Below are positions 34,113 to 52,863 of a stretch of 64,000 nucleotides of DNA, one piece after another. A program made the position numbers and the translations under genes. The notes under the pieces were generated by a model that was not told the DNA's origin, did not search any database, and saw only the letters and a list, made by a program, of their open reading frames with translations. Origin of the DNA: Pteria penguin. Taxonomy: Eukaryota; Mollusca; Bivalvia; Pterioida; Pteriidae. The stretch lies in the NCBI GenBank assembly GCA_035048485.1, contig CM068580.1:57427983-57491982 (forward strand), in the 5' to 3' direction. Each line of letters opens with the position of its first letter. Position 1 is the stretch's first letter.

Positions 34113-37100
34113 AAATGCGACGAGTATGAAAGCCTATCTTGGTTTAATCGTGGAAAATAATTTTTCGTTTTTAACCATATGGTATGAATAATTTAATACC
34201 TTCCTACTTATATACATGTATTACATGTAAAATGTGTGTCTTTTACAAAAAAAGAAAGCCTATTATAACATTTTATTTTCATCAATATCATGGATAATAT
34301 AAAAATAAATCATGAGCTTCCATGTTGTAAGAGGTTAATACAAAGTTACACAGCAGGCGTCAATATCCTGTTTAAATCCTGGAACCCCCCCCCCCCCCCC
34401 CCCCCACCCTAAAATCATTGTATTTCGATCTGGATAATTATACGGATTTAGTTTCTTAAAGTTATGTAATACAATTAAATACAATAATTTTCATTTTTAT
34501 CTTATTTAACTTTTTCTAGATGTTTGTTTTTTCTCCGCAAAGTTAACCCAGACAGCTAAGTATAACATGTGCTTCCTTTATATTGTTAAAGATGACCGTT
34601 TAAAACAAAATAATCATATTTTAACATGTTATTATCATCGCAATATTAAACAAAATGAATATACATGTATATTATTATCATTTATACATATAGCTGATTT
34701 AACTTCATTTCTCACAATGGTTATATTGTCAAGTGTTTACATATTCCATAAATAGGATTGTCCATCCATTGTAAGAGAAATTGAAGGAACATAAAATATG
34801 CATTATATATAAAATATGATATTGACCATTATTTTAATGATTTTGTTTTAAACAACACAAAGGATGTGTTTGCACATGGATGCGGCCATTACACGGAATG
34901 GATCATTCACTATTGTCATCCAACAAATATCAAATTATGGATACTTTGTTAAACGCGAAATATTGACAATCTCTTTTTCTCATTTTCTCGTTAATTTGTT
35001 AAATGGAAACAACGTTGATGCTATTTTACATTCTTTGATGGCACGGGCAAGTTGAATATTTGTGTTTGCATTCTGTTTTACGACATCACCTAAAGGCTTC
35101 GATCGGACGGGGATTCTACAAGGCAGCTTTACAATCACGGCTCTGTATTGACGAGGCTCGGTCCTTGGAAAAGTGTTGAATATTTCACGCGCTTTTTCTC
35201 TACCTGGGACATTATTATTGTATGATTCTGACGTTATACGACACTGATAGGTTGACATAGTCCATGAAAATTATCCTACCAGAAAAGAGAACGATTTAAA
35301 ATTCACTCGTCATATGCCTGTAGGATATTCTATAGACGACAGTCGAGCACATGCCAGATGCTGCAGTTCGTATTGCTAAATATACCCAATGAAAGCACCC
35401 GCTTCCGTGAACAAGATTTTAGATTTTCGAAAAGTTTGAATGAAAGCACATCACATCTGGGACAGCTGAGACACGGGGATCGATGGCAGTAGAGGAATGC
35501 TACCAAAGGTAAGAAAATTCGATTTCTGTACATGGAAAAGGTAACTCGCTGTTACATCAGGCAATCTTACAAAGTGCCTGTTCAATCTGATGTCTATCGA
35601 GTATTGGCATTTCCTACAGTACCATATGCAGAATTGCAATATTCATCATGGATATAATCCAAAAGGGACACACAACAGAGAATGCTTCTTTAATTGCTGA
35701 TTTCAACAAGTGTTGTGCAAGAAATGAATTGTGATGTAGGGTCGTTATTACTCTTTTAAGCAACATATTTCTTTGATTTGTCTGGGGAGTAATGATGTAG
35801 CTAAAATAGTGGTGGGCTTTATTGCAAGGATGGAAACATGCCTCGGAACATTATGCCAATTTGAAATGATCTATTTCAATCAATATTACATTGTTCATAT
35901 CCGTTTCTAAGTGTTTTGTTTCCATTTTCTATGTAATGGAATCACTGTATGTATATATTGCATACTGAATATCTATCATATAAAAATATTTTGCTTTTAT
36001 ATAAATTTATTTCTGTCATGATAAAACGCGTCCATAGAACAGCATAACCACGTCATCCTTAAATGTATAGTTCCCATATTGCATTGCAAGAGGGGCGTTT
36101 CAGAAACATGAGTAAATTCATTACTATGGTCAAGTATTTTGCTTCTCATCGCTGAAAAATCGTCCCTCGAATCCCAGATATTTTAAGTTACCACAGTACG
36201 ATAGGTGGATTACCGCGAATTGTTCACTATAAAAAAGAATTTTGATGGCAAAATATGTTAAGTGCAACGGAAAGTAATAATCAAAAACTCTTGTATAAAA
36301 ATGTCTTTGGTAGTCTTCTATTCACACCTTTGCTTGGAATTCTTGAAACTGAAAGTTCACCGAGTTCATCTAAAGAAAAAAACCGGAAGTCTTATCCGGA
36401 TTGATACTGTAGTTTTGCGATTTTTCGCGAGAATGAACATGGAATGTGGATGTTAATGCATTTAACAGCTCCAAGCGTGCCATCGTACCAGATTGATTAT
36501 CTTTCGCGATTCCGCCATCGTTATGATGCAGTACAGTGTTGATATTAGATGATTGAACACGCAAACACTCGCAATATGCTTAGCATGAGCTAGAGTGCCA
36601 TTCAATTAAAGAAATGACTTTATGGAGCGATCCACGGCCACCGAAGAATGGTCATTAAGCCTTGGTTATCAATACTCAGTCATAATACAAATGCATTGTT
36701 CTAATTTTATATTGTGTGTCACATGCTCTCACGCGGGGTTGTCCGGGATCACAAAATGAAAACTACTCACCGAGTCTGTCTCTCATAAGGATTAGTGTAT
36801 TTACATACATGCTTGTACATTCAGGTATATGCAAATAATCAAAGTGACAATCAAAGGCATTAAATCAGTTCGATATATGGGGCGCATGTATTTGAAAATT
36901 TCCAATACAAAGATTTCATTAGATTCAATCTGACATACAATGCACAGTTAGTTATATTAGATGGTAATATTAAGATCAAAGATGAAAAAGGGTATTGAAT
37001 GTGAAATACGGAGGAAATGAAAAAATTCTGCGAATAAATGAGACGCTGCCTTATAGTATCATATGCATATGTCTCTGAAAGAGGAGAATCTGTTTGCGTT

Positions 37101-38850
37101 AAGGTGGTCCGAAATACAGAACACCGGGAAAAGGCAACCGACTTTCAGTGCACCGGGAAATTTCTTCATTTGTCCAAACTGTAATTTATACTCAGGTATG
37201 ACAAAAGTGAAAGGAGGTAATGAATTTCAGCGCAGCGCTAAATCCCACTCGGTCTTCATACAATTAATTCTTAGCTATTGAAACAGCAATGTTAAGAAAT
37301 TCTTGTGACAAGGTACCGTTCCTGGTAATCGGACATGGTTAAATGGGGTTTTACGTTGCTTACAACAATTTTTCAGTCACATGGCACCATGCTGGCGCAA
37401 CCCGTGTCGCCTGCGCCAAATACCAGGCAACTGAAATTACTACTAGGGGCCGGCTTTTTAGTGGATATACCAGAATACATCAGCGGCTAACGTATAGCAG
37501 ATATCCCTTGTCGATTTCATACAGCTGTAGAAAATTAATTAATTTTTCCTGGCATTGTTGAGTCAATACAATTGAGCAATGAGCAAACCTTGTGTATTTA
37601 TGGTCATCGAATTTGACGTGGCTACCATTTTTACCCGGTTGTTGCCAGTACAGTGCAGATAACTACATCGAGTATCTTATCCTTCATATGCAAGACCTTA
37701 TCATTTGATCGAATATTTATCGCCTAATTGTCATTGTAATTCCGCCATTAAAACCCAAACTTCCTAAATGCAAATCAAATTACGTTAAATGATATCCGCG
37801 TTACAATTTGCAAGTTGCGGAACACCGTAAGTGTGGAGAGATGTCCATTACGCCGCAGACACCCCGTTTGATGTACTGCAAACTTTCTAAGCTCCACTAC
37901 ACAAAGCTGAAAGTCCAATCGGCGATATGCAATTTGTCGTCAATTTCTGACAATTAATATTTGATGTGTCATCGGCCACTAGCTTGTCAACATGGATCAA
38001 TATACCGCAGTATTCCGTGGCAGATGGAATACTGATTTGTCTATACCTGTCACTTGATCATAAGTGTATCAATAAACATACGCTAATGTTTAAATAACAT
38101 GTGATTTATAATTTTATGCTGTTTAGGATGAAAATGGTGGAATTTGATTGGACCGTTCCATGTCACATGATCAAGAATTGTCTGATAAAGGGGTTTTTTT
38201 TATGTATGTGGCATTATCTTTCTGAAGACATTTTGATTAAAGAAAACTTATCAAAATTAGAGTAAAGGTCATTACGTCTACATGAGGACGAGTTTTGCTG
38301 TCCTTGAAGTGTTTGCTCACAAAAAGAACGATAACTCTTAATTTCCACCCAATCATTCTTTTAAAAATCTATCTTGTGAATTTATTTTCATTGTAATTCA
38401 GTATGGCAGGCGTAAAATTCATTACTTCAGTATTCTATTTTAAGTTGTCATAAATGCAGCTATTCGAATAACAGAAGGTAAAAACACAAGTGATGGCATT
38501 ATAAATAGTTTACATTGTACATTTCTGATTTCTGATTGTATTAAACACAGTGGATAGATCAGTCAGACGTAATGAATGTGACGTGTGGGCATAGTGTATC
38601 TGCGTACATAGTTTCACGATATTTACATTTGCTGTATATATACGGAATAATCACTTGATGTAAATGAAATTTAGTAATGTCACGTTGGTGCTCTGCCACG
38701 CTTGTAGTTGGATGTTTGTGAATTAGAATCCGAGCCGGTCTCTCGGAGTGGATTTACCATGTCGTAATTATATTTTTAAAAATGTTAAAGACCCCTCCCC
38801 ACTTCGCTAAGATCTCTTGGTTTGATTTTTTGACTCATTAAGTCTTAACC
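34113..38850. other. Intergenic, no supported gene
   Basis: A C-homopolymer lies at 34385-34405. Short open frames (for example the - strand 34980-35258, 92 codons) lack recognisable domains, splice context or composition unlike their surroundings. No RNA gene or clear repeat recognised. Confidence 0.45.
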
Positions 38851-38854
38851 TCGC

Positions 38855-38966
38855 TAGTGGTGGATCCAGGGTCCCCTTTGCTGGGGGATTGAGGGGCGAA
38901 TTTTGTCGATTTTAACAGAAAATGGGCCAAAATACAGGGTTTGGGGTAAAAAAAAGTTCGGGTCAC

Positions 38967-39002
<36 letters not shown>

Positions 39003-39028
39003 CTCGGCTTCCCCTAAATCCGCCACTG
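38855..39028. mobile_element. MITE-like element, GTGG(C/T)GGAT ends, with G-homopolymer
   Basis: The left end AGTGGTGGATCCAGGG is inverted at the right end as CCTAAATCCGCCACT. A run of about 30 G sits at 38971-39001. The same type of end occurs at 50901, 51910 and 55839. No coding capacity. Confidence 0.65.
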
Positions 39029-39462
39029 AGTTGAATTATCAGATTTGTAGAATACATAATATAAAAGATTTCCCTTCCCCACTTTCTAATTACATAATGA
39101 AGTTCATATTTATGTTGAATGTATTGTAATTCCATTTTAGGTGTAGCAGACGTCAGTATGTTTTCATTTAATCTATATAGACCCTTTTGCCGAAGGAAGT
39201 TAATTTTCCGTGTATGATTCAGTATCCGTGCAGTTTTTATGAAGACATTCATTAATTAGTTTTCCTAGTGTTGAAAGCACATACATGTACATTTCTCGCT
39301 GTGTTAGTGCATGCAGTAGGGGTTGTATATTCATTTGTTCTCATGTCTCATGGTTTTGCAATACATGTATTAAAACGTTTTCACTCCTTTTATGTTCCTC
39401 TATGATTTCGAACATATTATACATGTGTCTAGACGTTTACCATAGTTTGCAGATGTGTTAAT

Positions 39463-39470
39463 CATTATTA

Positions 39471-39532
<62 letters not shown>

Positions 39533-39533
39533 T
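39463..39533 (+). repeat. (ATT)n microsatellite
   Basis: About 23 ATT units directly upstream of a SINE B insertion. Confidence 0.97.
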
Positions 39534-39544
39534 TGTTACAAATG

Positions 39545-39713
39545 CTAGGGGCAAGCTTGATGTAGTGGTTAAGCGCATGGCTCGCGGCGCCGACGATCCG
39601 GGTTCAATTCCCGGGTTGCGACCCTATGTTTTAGAGGTTGGTTACCTCCTGCTTCCATGTCGATATATAACTGAAAAATTGTTGAAAGCGACGTAAAACA
39701 CCAATCAACAAAC
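39545..39713 (+). repeat. SINE family B, intact copy
   Basis: Head GCAAGCTTGATGTAGTGGTT, B-box GGGTTCAATTCCC, body and tail as in the copy at 31605. Perfect 9-bp target duplication TTACAAATG (39536-39544 and 39714-39722). Confidence 0.92.
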
Positions 39714-39728
39714 TTACAAATGTTTAAC

Positions 39729-39893
39729 AGGCAGAGTCGGTGTAGCGGTGAAACACTTGACCTGCAGTGCAGACGGTCCGGGTTCGATCTCTGGATTGCC
39801 ACACAATCTTTCAGAGCTGGGTTACCTCATGCTTTCATGTCGTCATATAACTGAAAAATTGTTGAAAGCGACGCCAAAACACCAATCAACGAT
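39729..39893 (+). repeat. SINE family B, older copy 16 bp downstream
   Basis: Same order of motifs but more diverged (GGTGTAGCGGTGAAACACTT, GGGTTCGATCTC, GCGACGCCAAAACACCAATC). No clear target duplication. Confidence 0.85.
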
Positions 39894-39899
39894 ACGACA

Positions 39900-42730
39900 A
39901 ACTAAAATCCTGAAATATGTTTCACTTTCTTATTCAGATGCTCGGGGAGAGAAGTCTCGGAATGCAGAACGTCTAGCCTTACGCAGCACACAATACTGTA
40001 CGTACCTGTATTGAGCATTTCTAATGCAAACTTTTCATTGTCATTGATGGCATCAATAAATCAATATTTTATTGTATTTAACACAAAAGCGAAAACCGAC
40101 ACGTCACGTGGTAGATATTTGATACACTTCAATAAAACAATGATATTGAACATGGGGATGCAGTGCATGCTCTTGTCGAAGAATGCAACATTGCAAAAAT
40201 AATCCAATTCGAAAAAAGGTATATTGTTTAAAACTGGGCACGTATAAAAAGACCGACTAGGGACAAAATTATAAATATTCATTTCAACCAAGAAAAATTG
40301 GTTCATTTCGTTTCATTCAATGCAAATGACTGATAGCTAGGTAAAAGTATCCGGTGTACAGTATCAGTAAAATTAATCAATTATTCAAAAACCTTGAAAC
40401 AAAAAACACGCTTCATTGTCTCTTGTGACCTAGCACCTGTGGGACAGCATTTTTTCTTTTAAAATATTTACGCGACGTTTATCGGGAATCCCTTTATCGC
40501 TACCCAACTATGCATGGAAGAACAGTTTCATTTTTGTTCATGTTGTGTTTCACTTCGTCTGTGTCTCCGAATGATATTTGCAACCTCATTTTGTCGATTG
40601 TTATTTCTGTATCAATATTTTAACAGGCCGAGATGGTGAACAGTACAGAGAATTTGCGAATGCATATTATTTGGCACTTGTGGAATAATCGTTTAAAAGA
40701 GTCGGATTATACATTGGTGCCAAGTAATCTGCATAGCATTATCATCATGTGACGATGGCGGCACCCACAGACGACAGCAGGATGGTCGGTATGATCGTTC
40801 AGTTTTTACGATCAGACTTGTCAGTGACATTTGTAGCATTTCATTTCCAAACAAAAAGAATTAATCGGTATGCCATTACATCATGTGATGCCAACGACAA
40901 CCAATTTTCTGCAAGAACAGCAAAATGATCGTCATAGATATCTCTTTGATATACAAAAATTAACAACAGCTTTGCTGTTGACAACAGAATTTTCAACAAT
41001 GAACATTCAATATCGGCAGACAGAGATGAGCATTATACAAAATGACAACCCATATGCAAGAATCACTGGCACCTAGAGATGGTAGACGACAGCAGAATGG
41101 TCGGCATGGACTTTTGACCAAACCGTCGACTGACGACAATGAAATCAACAACATTGAATATATACTCTCTGTAACAAAAGTTGTCAGTGACAATTGCAGT
41201 GTTTGACAGCAGAGGGCAGGAAGTATCGCTATTGGACATAAGTCGGTATGATGACCAAATTTGTGATTTTCAAAAAAGATGCGAGTTATCGTAACTTAGC
41301 AGACGACAACAGACATACATGTAGTATAGTAAAAACACTTACAGTGCATAACATCATTTATATAGTGGTGCGATACTGAAATGATGCGTTATTTTATTTA
41401 AAAAAAGAAAGGCAAATGAAAATAACAGTATGAAGAAAAAATGAAATGTCTGAAAAAGCATATCGGTAGAAAGAAATAAAATATTTCAAAAAACATATCA
41501 ATGGATATTAATAAAATGCCTCGAATCACACAACTATTTTTTATCACAGAAACAATTGATAATTTCGTATTCATATTTTATGATTTTACTCTGATACAAA
41601 TATGTTTCATTTTGTTTTGACCTTTCAGCATGTTCATGTGAACATGAAACATGATATGCATTTCGTTCTATTTATTTACACATAACAAAACTTGCCCGCT
41701 CATTATACCCATCACCTTAACAGAGATGAAATATGGTGATCCTATGTCCGTCTGTGCATTCGTTACACTTGCTGTTTCCAGATGAATTTAAAAGATAAAA
41801 TGATTTAAGTAGTTGATTACATCTGTGGAAACCAACTTGCAAATTTTGACATACGGACTAATGTCGATTCTAAAAACTACATTCTTCAAGAAATATGACG
41901 CTGAATAGTAGCGAGAACGTTGACAAGGGCATCATTGATCACCCGATCAACTAGTATCTACTTTGATTCAGCAAGGTATACCGACAGACCTCGTATGGTC
42001 CGTCTTGGAATTGAACCTAAATTTGACAAAGTTTGGACGAATTGCACAGGTGATCTGGCAAGGGTAACGGAGAGTATGTTGATTTTTGTATTTTTAAAAA
42101 GTTGCATGTTGACAGAGTTACCTTGTATGTAAGCATGCACAAAATATTCAGAAAAGCCACTCGATATATCGAGCGTACAATTATGACGAGACAATGATCG
42201 AACAGTTTTGTAGCTTGGATGACGTAAAGAGGTTTAGTTAGTTGTCGCCTTTGAAACATTTTAAACACATTGCAAAATGAGAACAGGAGGTGGCCAATCT
42301 CTCAGTTATCATAACGCAAAACGTGAGTTATACTCGTTTTGTTTTAAACACATTGCAAATGAAAATAGGAGGTGGCCAGCCTCTCGGGCACCATAATGCG
42401 AGACATGAGTTACCCAGATCGTTTTTGCTCTATAAACTATATAGATAGAGTTAAAGCGAGGACGAATATTGCTTCGAAGAAGAGATTTCAGGAAATGAAT
42501 TCCCATTGGCGATTAAGCACAAGAGTTTGTTAAATTTTCACGAGCTAATCAAAGTATACTATCTAATTCATTCAAATTAAACCAATCAAAATCATCGTTT
42601 AAGCGGTAGAATACGGTTTGAAACAATCTAAATGCTGCGTCTAGACTCCAGAAGGCGATGTTTCTACTCGTGAATTAATATGTCCTCCAGATAAGAGAAT
42701 GATAATTCTAATATCCAATCAAAATAAATT
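39900..42730. other. Intergenic / downstream of the claudin-like gene
   Basis: No gene recognised. It contains a diverged direct repeat around 'gacgacagcag(g/a)atggtcgg' (about 40755-40870 and 41075-41260) and a two-unit repeat at 42257-42424 ('ttttaaacacattgcaaa...aggaggtggcca'). Confidence 0.45.
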
Positions 42731-42732
42731 TG

Positions 42733-47997
<5,265 letters not shown>

Positions 47998-48000
47998 CTA

Positions 48001-50430
48001 GAAAATGGCGCCAAATTCTGATATGAATATCAGCCTAATGACATTTTATACTTTTAAGATATTAATCTCACATACATCATTATATTTAAGTTATAAACAT
48101 GTTACAGATACGTGAAAAACAATTTGAATTGTGAAGGCTAAAACTTTTATCTACACTTGTATTTTCACCTGCCAGAGTTGAGATTAATTTTTTGTGTGTG
48201 AAATTTTTATGTGATCACCAACCCAGCCCCCCCCCCCAAAAAAAAGAGGAGGGGGAGGGTGGTTCTACACAGTTTAAAGTTAAGACACCGTGTTAATTAA
48301 TCATTATTCGCAGAATTTACATATATACGATAATTTCTTGTATTTTAATCATATTCAAAACAGAAGGCCGACTTGTAATATTTGTTTCAACTCTTTGATT
48401 TTTAATTACACATCAATATACTAAAAACTAAATAAATCTAAAAAAAAAAGAAAGGTTAATAAAATGTATAGTGGATGTAAATATATGCTTCTTGTCGATC
48501 CTCTTAAATTCCGTTTGGCTTAAAGTAAACTCTGTGAAAGAAAACTGTACATTACATCATAAGCTGAACACAGCCTGAATATGCTACATGGAAATTTCAT
48601 TTGTCTCACATGAAAGGATTGCAATTGAAAATGCATTCATCATGCTATTCGAAAATCAAAGAAAGTTACTTTGTCAACATGTGTGATGACGTAATCAGGG
48701 AAATTATCTCGAAGGACGGAGGGGTGATGAAATTTCATGTTCATTCGACCATGAACACATCATACTGAGACAATTATATGTAAATTTTTGATACAGCTAG
48801 TTACAATTGGAGTTTAGATTCACGCACTGTTATCTCTTCACAAATTTTTTTGTGAAACTATCGTGGTGAGTGGATCTAATTCTAATTTTGAATTAGATTG
48901 CTTGGAGTGTTCTTTTTTCTTCGCCCATGGGAGAAAAATCAACAAATCAAAATATATCGCTCATCATGTTTGTTCAAGTCATCCCATAATTAATGTTTAT
49001 AAAAATTCTGCACTTAGAAAAATTGAATTTTTAAAAAAGTTAAATTAGGTTTCTTTATATAAAATTCAATCTAAATAAGTTCATGGAATTTACATACATA
49101 TTGATAAATTGCCAAAATAATTTAATGAAATTACTTGAATGTCGTATTGTAAATTCATTTAATAATTAATATTAAACAAATTCATCACCATGTCGCCTCT
49201 CGACGATATATATTATAATGCAAATTTTAAAAGAAAATGTATTAAACTTTAACTATATTTACAATAAATATGACTTGAGCTTACCTTGATCGTTTCGATT
49301 GAATCATTTCCAAGTTATCTGAATTCCCAGGCATCCTGACTTCCTTCTCTATCAAATCTTACCCTCAATGATGACATAAACATACATCTAGTTAAGTTAT
49401 TCTTTACGCTCTTAGTGCAGAAGCTGTCAATCAACCAATCGTCTCACTTTACCCTGTCTACTTAATTTCTTCTTGGCATTTTGATAACGCAATGTTTATA
49501 TTTATTCGTTTTGTTAGTAATTAAAATGTCATCTTATTTTTACAAGTGCTGCTTAAGTGTGATAAATTCAACTGATCGATTTATGGACAATTCATCAAAT
49601 AACAGTTCGTGTAATTTGTCTTGATTTACAAATGCAAGCAGACGATCAGAAACAGTGTTTGTATAGAATGATTAATGGATTGCAAATTGAAAGGAATGAT
49701 AAAAATAGATCGACACTCATACAATAATTTACAGAATATCGAGAATAAACGTTTCGGTAATTATCGAAAAGTTGGAATGCAAGGAAAATGATAGCGTTGA
49801 AATAAACATGCATGTATTTGATGGATTTCATACATTAATTAGTTACATTGGAAGATTTAATTGATTTATAATTGGTGGACACTGAAAATTTTTTTTTACT
49901 ACTGAACATGAAATACCGGAAATTTTCATACTCCATGAATGTTTGTGCCAAAAACTGTTCTCTTCATGCTGCGGACATGTAATGTGTTGCAACCGAACGA
50001 GTTAGAGATAACCAAGATAAGTCGGTGGGCGGCCTCGCTCGGGAACTGAGAGGTTGTTGGCTCGAGTCCTATGTAACGGAGGACATAGCACAAACTGATG
50101 TATCGTATCAGGGTAGATATTGTAGGCAAAAGATGCATCACTGCCTCAGGTGGGTCAGTTATATAGAAGGAATGGGTCCGTTAAATAGGTCGGGTGGGTC
50201 CGTTATATAGGTTGGGTTGGTCCGTTATATAGGTCGGGTGGGTCGTTATATGATAGGTCGAGTGGGTCCGTTATATAGGTCGGGTGGATCCGTGATATAA
50301 ATGATAAATCGGAGTTTTTGCAGTGCATCGGACAGATATCTTCATCGTATCAATGGCAAACGCCTTGATGTGTTTAAAAAAGCTAATTCCCTGGACTAAA
50401 CCTTTTGGAAACTGTTGTGTCTGTTTTCTG
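48001..50430 (-). other. Intron of the claudin-like gene (if the 5' exon is real)
   Basis: AT-rich DNA with a tRNA-SINE-like fragment near 49985-50110 (GGCTCGAGTCC) and a 20-bp tandem repeat at 50165-50295. No other exon seen. Confidence 0.45.
50165..50295 (+). repeat. ~20-bp tandem repeat, six copies
   Basis: Units of GGGTCCGTTATATAGGTCGG with small variations. Confidence 0.9.
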
Positions 50431-50436
50431 ACTCAC

Positions 50437-50618
50437 CTGGTGGTTTCGATCACGTGCTTGTTTAACTAATTGTTTCATTTTGTCGTCTACAGACATGATT
50501 GCTGAGTTTTGTTGACCAAATGGGCTCATTAAGACACGAAGACGGGACTGTTGTTTCTCACTAATGATGTAAATAAGAAGGTCTTTCAACAAATCTGCTG
50601 AATGTCTGGCTTTTTCCT
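50437..50618 (-). CDS. Candidate upstream exon of the claudin-like gene
   Basis: An open - strand frame of 60 codons (EEKARHSADLLKDLLIYIIS ... SAIMSVDDKMKQLVKQARDR) ends at a consensus donor CCAG|GTGAGT in phase 0, the phase needed to join the ATG exon at 47997. Amino-acid composition looks protein-like, and internal methionines (MSPFGQQNS) could start translation. The acceptor side (AATATAG) is weak. It could be 5' UTR, an N-terminal cytoplasmic extension, or an exon of another transcript. Confidence 0.4.
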
Positions 50619-50900
50619 CTATATTTCTCCATCAATTAACACCTATTGTTATGAATCGCTATTGCTAAACACATGTACATATATTACTTTGCTATGTGTG
50701 AAACCTGAAAGTGACGTACAGGTCGTGCCAAGTTCAGTCACTAGATTGGGAGAGTTGTGATAAAGGTCTCAAAACTTTACGAACATAAGTCTTAGAGTTC
50801 GACCCTAAAATAATCCAACTTTTGACTTTTGACCCTCTGCTATCATGTTGCAAAATTGCGGAGCATAGTGTAAACGTCTCTTTTTACAGTCATATTTACT

Positions 50901-51063
50901 CCAGTGACGGATCCAGAATTTTTGAAAAGGGGGGGGGGGGACATGTGTATTAGCCAAACTACTCGGTCAGTTTTGGTGCCAAATCCAGATTTTAACATGT
51001 AAATATGTGCCGAAAAGGGGGGGCACTGTACTCGTGCCAACGAACCTCATGTACACCGTCACT
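50901..51063. mobile_element. MITE-like element, CAGTG(G/A)CGGAT ends, copy 2
   Basis: Left CCAGTGACGGATCCAG, right CACCGTCACTT. The interior (ACATGTGTATTAGCCAAACT, 'ggtgccaaatccagatttt') matches the element at 55839 in reverse orientation, so the two are one family. Contains a G-run. Confidence 0.7.
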
Positions 51064-51905
51064 TCAGAAACAAGAGCGACGCCTAGCGTGACATAGTGAT
51101 GAAATTTGAAAATATGGAAACATCCCCCCTTTGCCTATTATTCAGGACTCCAAGATAACACATGATTAAGCTCTTGGTAACAACCCTGTGAAATATGGAA
51201 AACCATGAAGGCAATAAGAAGTTGTGGCTAAGAGAAAAATTTAACCCCTCTTCATTTTTGTCTATGTCAAAATTGTAAGAGCACGAGCACAGAAGGCATT
51301 TTCACAAAGAATCATAAGTAATTTCTTTTACGTACGTACAAAAAACAAATACTTTAGTTAACTCGTTAAGTAATCCTTACGTAAAAATTTAAGTAAAAAC
51401 TTACGAATCTTTGTGAAAATGCCTGCAGAAAAATAATAATTAAAAAAAACCTTTGTAAATTATATTAAAGTACATAAATAATTCTAGCACCAATTTTAAA
51501 TTTGAAAAAGTACTAGTTGGAGTGAAAAATGACTTTTTTAAATATCATTTATATATATATTTATAAATTTTCTATGAACTACGCACTGGAATTTAGACGC
51601 ATGCAAGGGAACTCGACCGAAGCAGAGAACTCTTTTTACGTGCCATGTGTGTTGAATATAACACTTTCGTTTTAATTCTATAAAGAAGAATAGCCTACTA
51701 GTTATAAGCGAGTTTTTTTTTTAATTAAGACTGTGTAAATAATTTACATATCTTTTTAAATATTTCTAGTGACATTATACACACATTTGGTGTGACATGT
51801 AACGCTTCCGACATTTTCAAATGATGATCAATATTACAATACATATATTGTATTTAATTTCTTAGTTTAAATCATTATAGTATTGTAACGATCCCATAAA
51901 TGAAA
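51064..51905. other. Intergenic, no gene seen
   Basis: AT-rich. A short inverted motif ('gaatcataagtaatttcttt' and 'acttacgaatctttgtgaaa', 51300-51425) hints at another small palindromic repeat. Confidence 0.45.
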
Positions 51906-51909
51906 TATA

Positions 51910-52096
51910 CACTGGCGGATTTAGAGTGGGTTGCACCCCTCACCCTTTTTCAAATCGGAAAATTTTGCCAAAAATAGGTAATTTTCGACCATTTTTAGGG
52001 ATGCAGCCCCCTCCCCCCCTTTCGGACTGAATAGTGCAAAACATTTATCATGGGAGGCTGCAATCCCCTTTTCAAAAATTTCTAGATCCGCCAATG
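51910..52096. mobile_element. MITE-like element, CACTGGCGGATTTAG ends, copy 3
   Basis: Left CACTGGCGGATTTAG, right CTAGATCCGCCAATG. AATATA occurs directly at both flanks and may be the target duplication. The interior is C- and T-rich and differs from copies 2 and 4. Confidence 0.65.
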
Positions 52097-52306
52097 AATA
52101 TACATGTAGATGTGCATCTATATGTCAGTATAACGAAAAACAGTATATCAAAATATGATAATATTATGCGAAATATTAATACATAACATATGATGCAGTA
52201 ACTCAATACAAAACCATGTCATCATAATGTATAGTAATAAATAAATACAAATGAAGAAGAAACGCTGAAATGTTCCATTCATCAAGGATGAATATACTTT
52301 TACATC

Positions 52307-52450
<144 letters not shown>

Positions 52451-52863
52451 TCTGATCTATACATTTACATGTTCTACGACTCCCCTCTTAAGTGGTCCCG
52501 ATCTTCTTTGCTGTACGAAGCTATGTCTTTACGGAGACACATAAGCAACGATTTTGATTATAATAGTTAAATATCTTGTAGTGGAGAGGGTCAAGAAACC
52601 TCAACTATCCTTTTCCGGCTAAGAAATAAGATATTTCTACTGGAAAATGTTCACTCAGGAATTAGTTCGACCCCGTCTTTTTACGGGTATAAAATGTGTC
52701 TTCATAACCGATCGAGACGGTATTGACCGGTATAGCAGGGTTGTCACCGGGAATTAAATTGCTTTTAAGACTCCAGTAGTCATGTACGGGCTGAAAATCT
52801 TAACCGAGCCATAAGCATTATTAAAGCGGGTACTTTACACATCAATATTTGTGTAAATGGTAA

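Noticed and set aside
34980..35258. 92-codon - strand frame starting MSTYQCRITSES
   Set aside because: Has an ATG and reasonable composition but no recognisable domain, no splice context and no neighbour support; too short to call.
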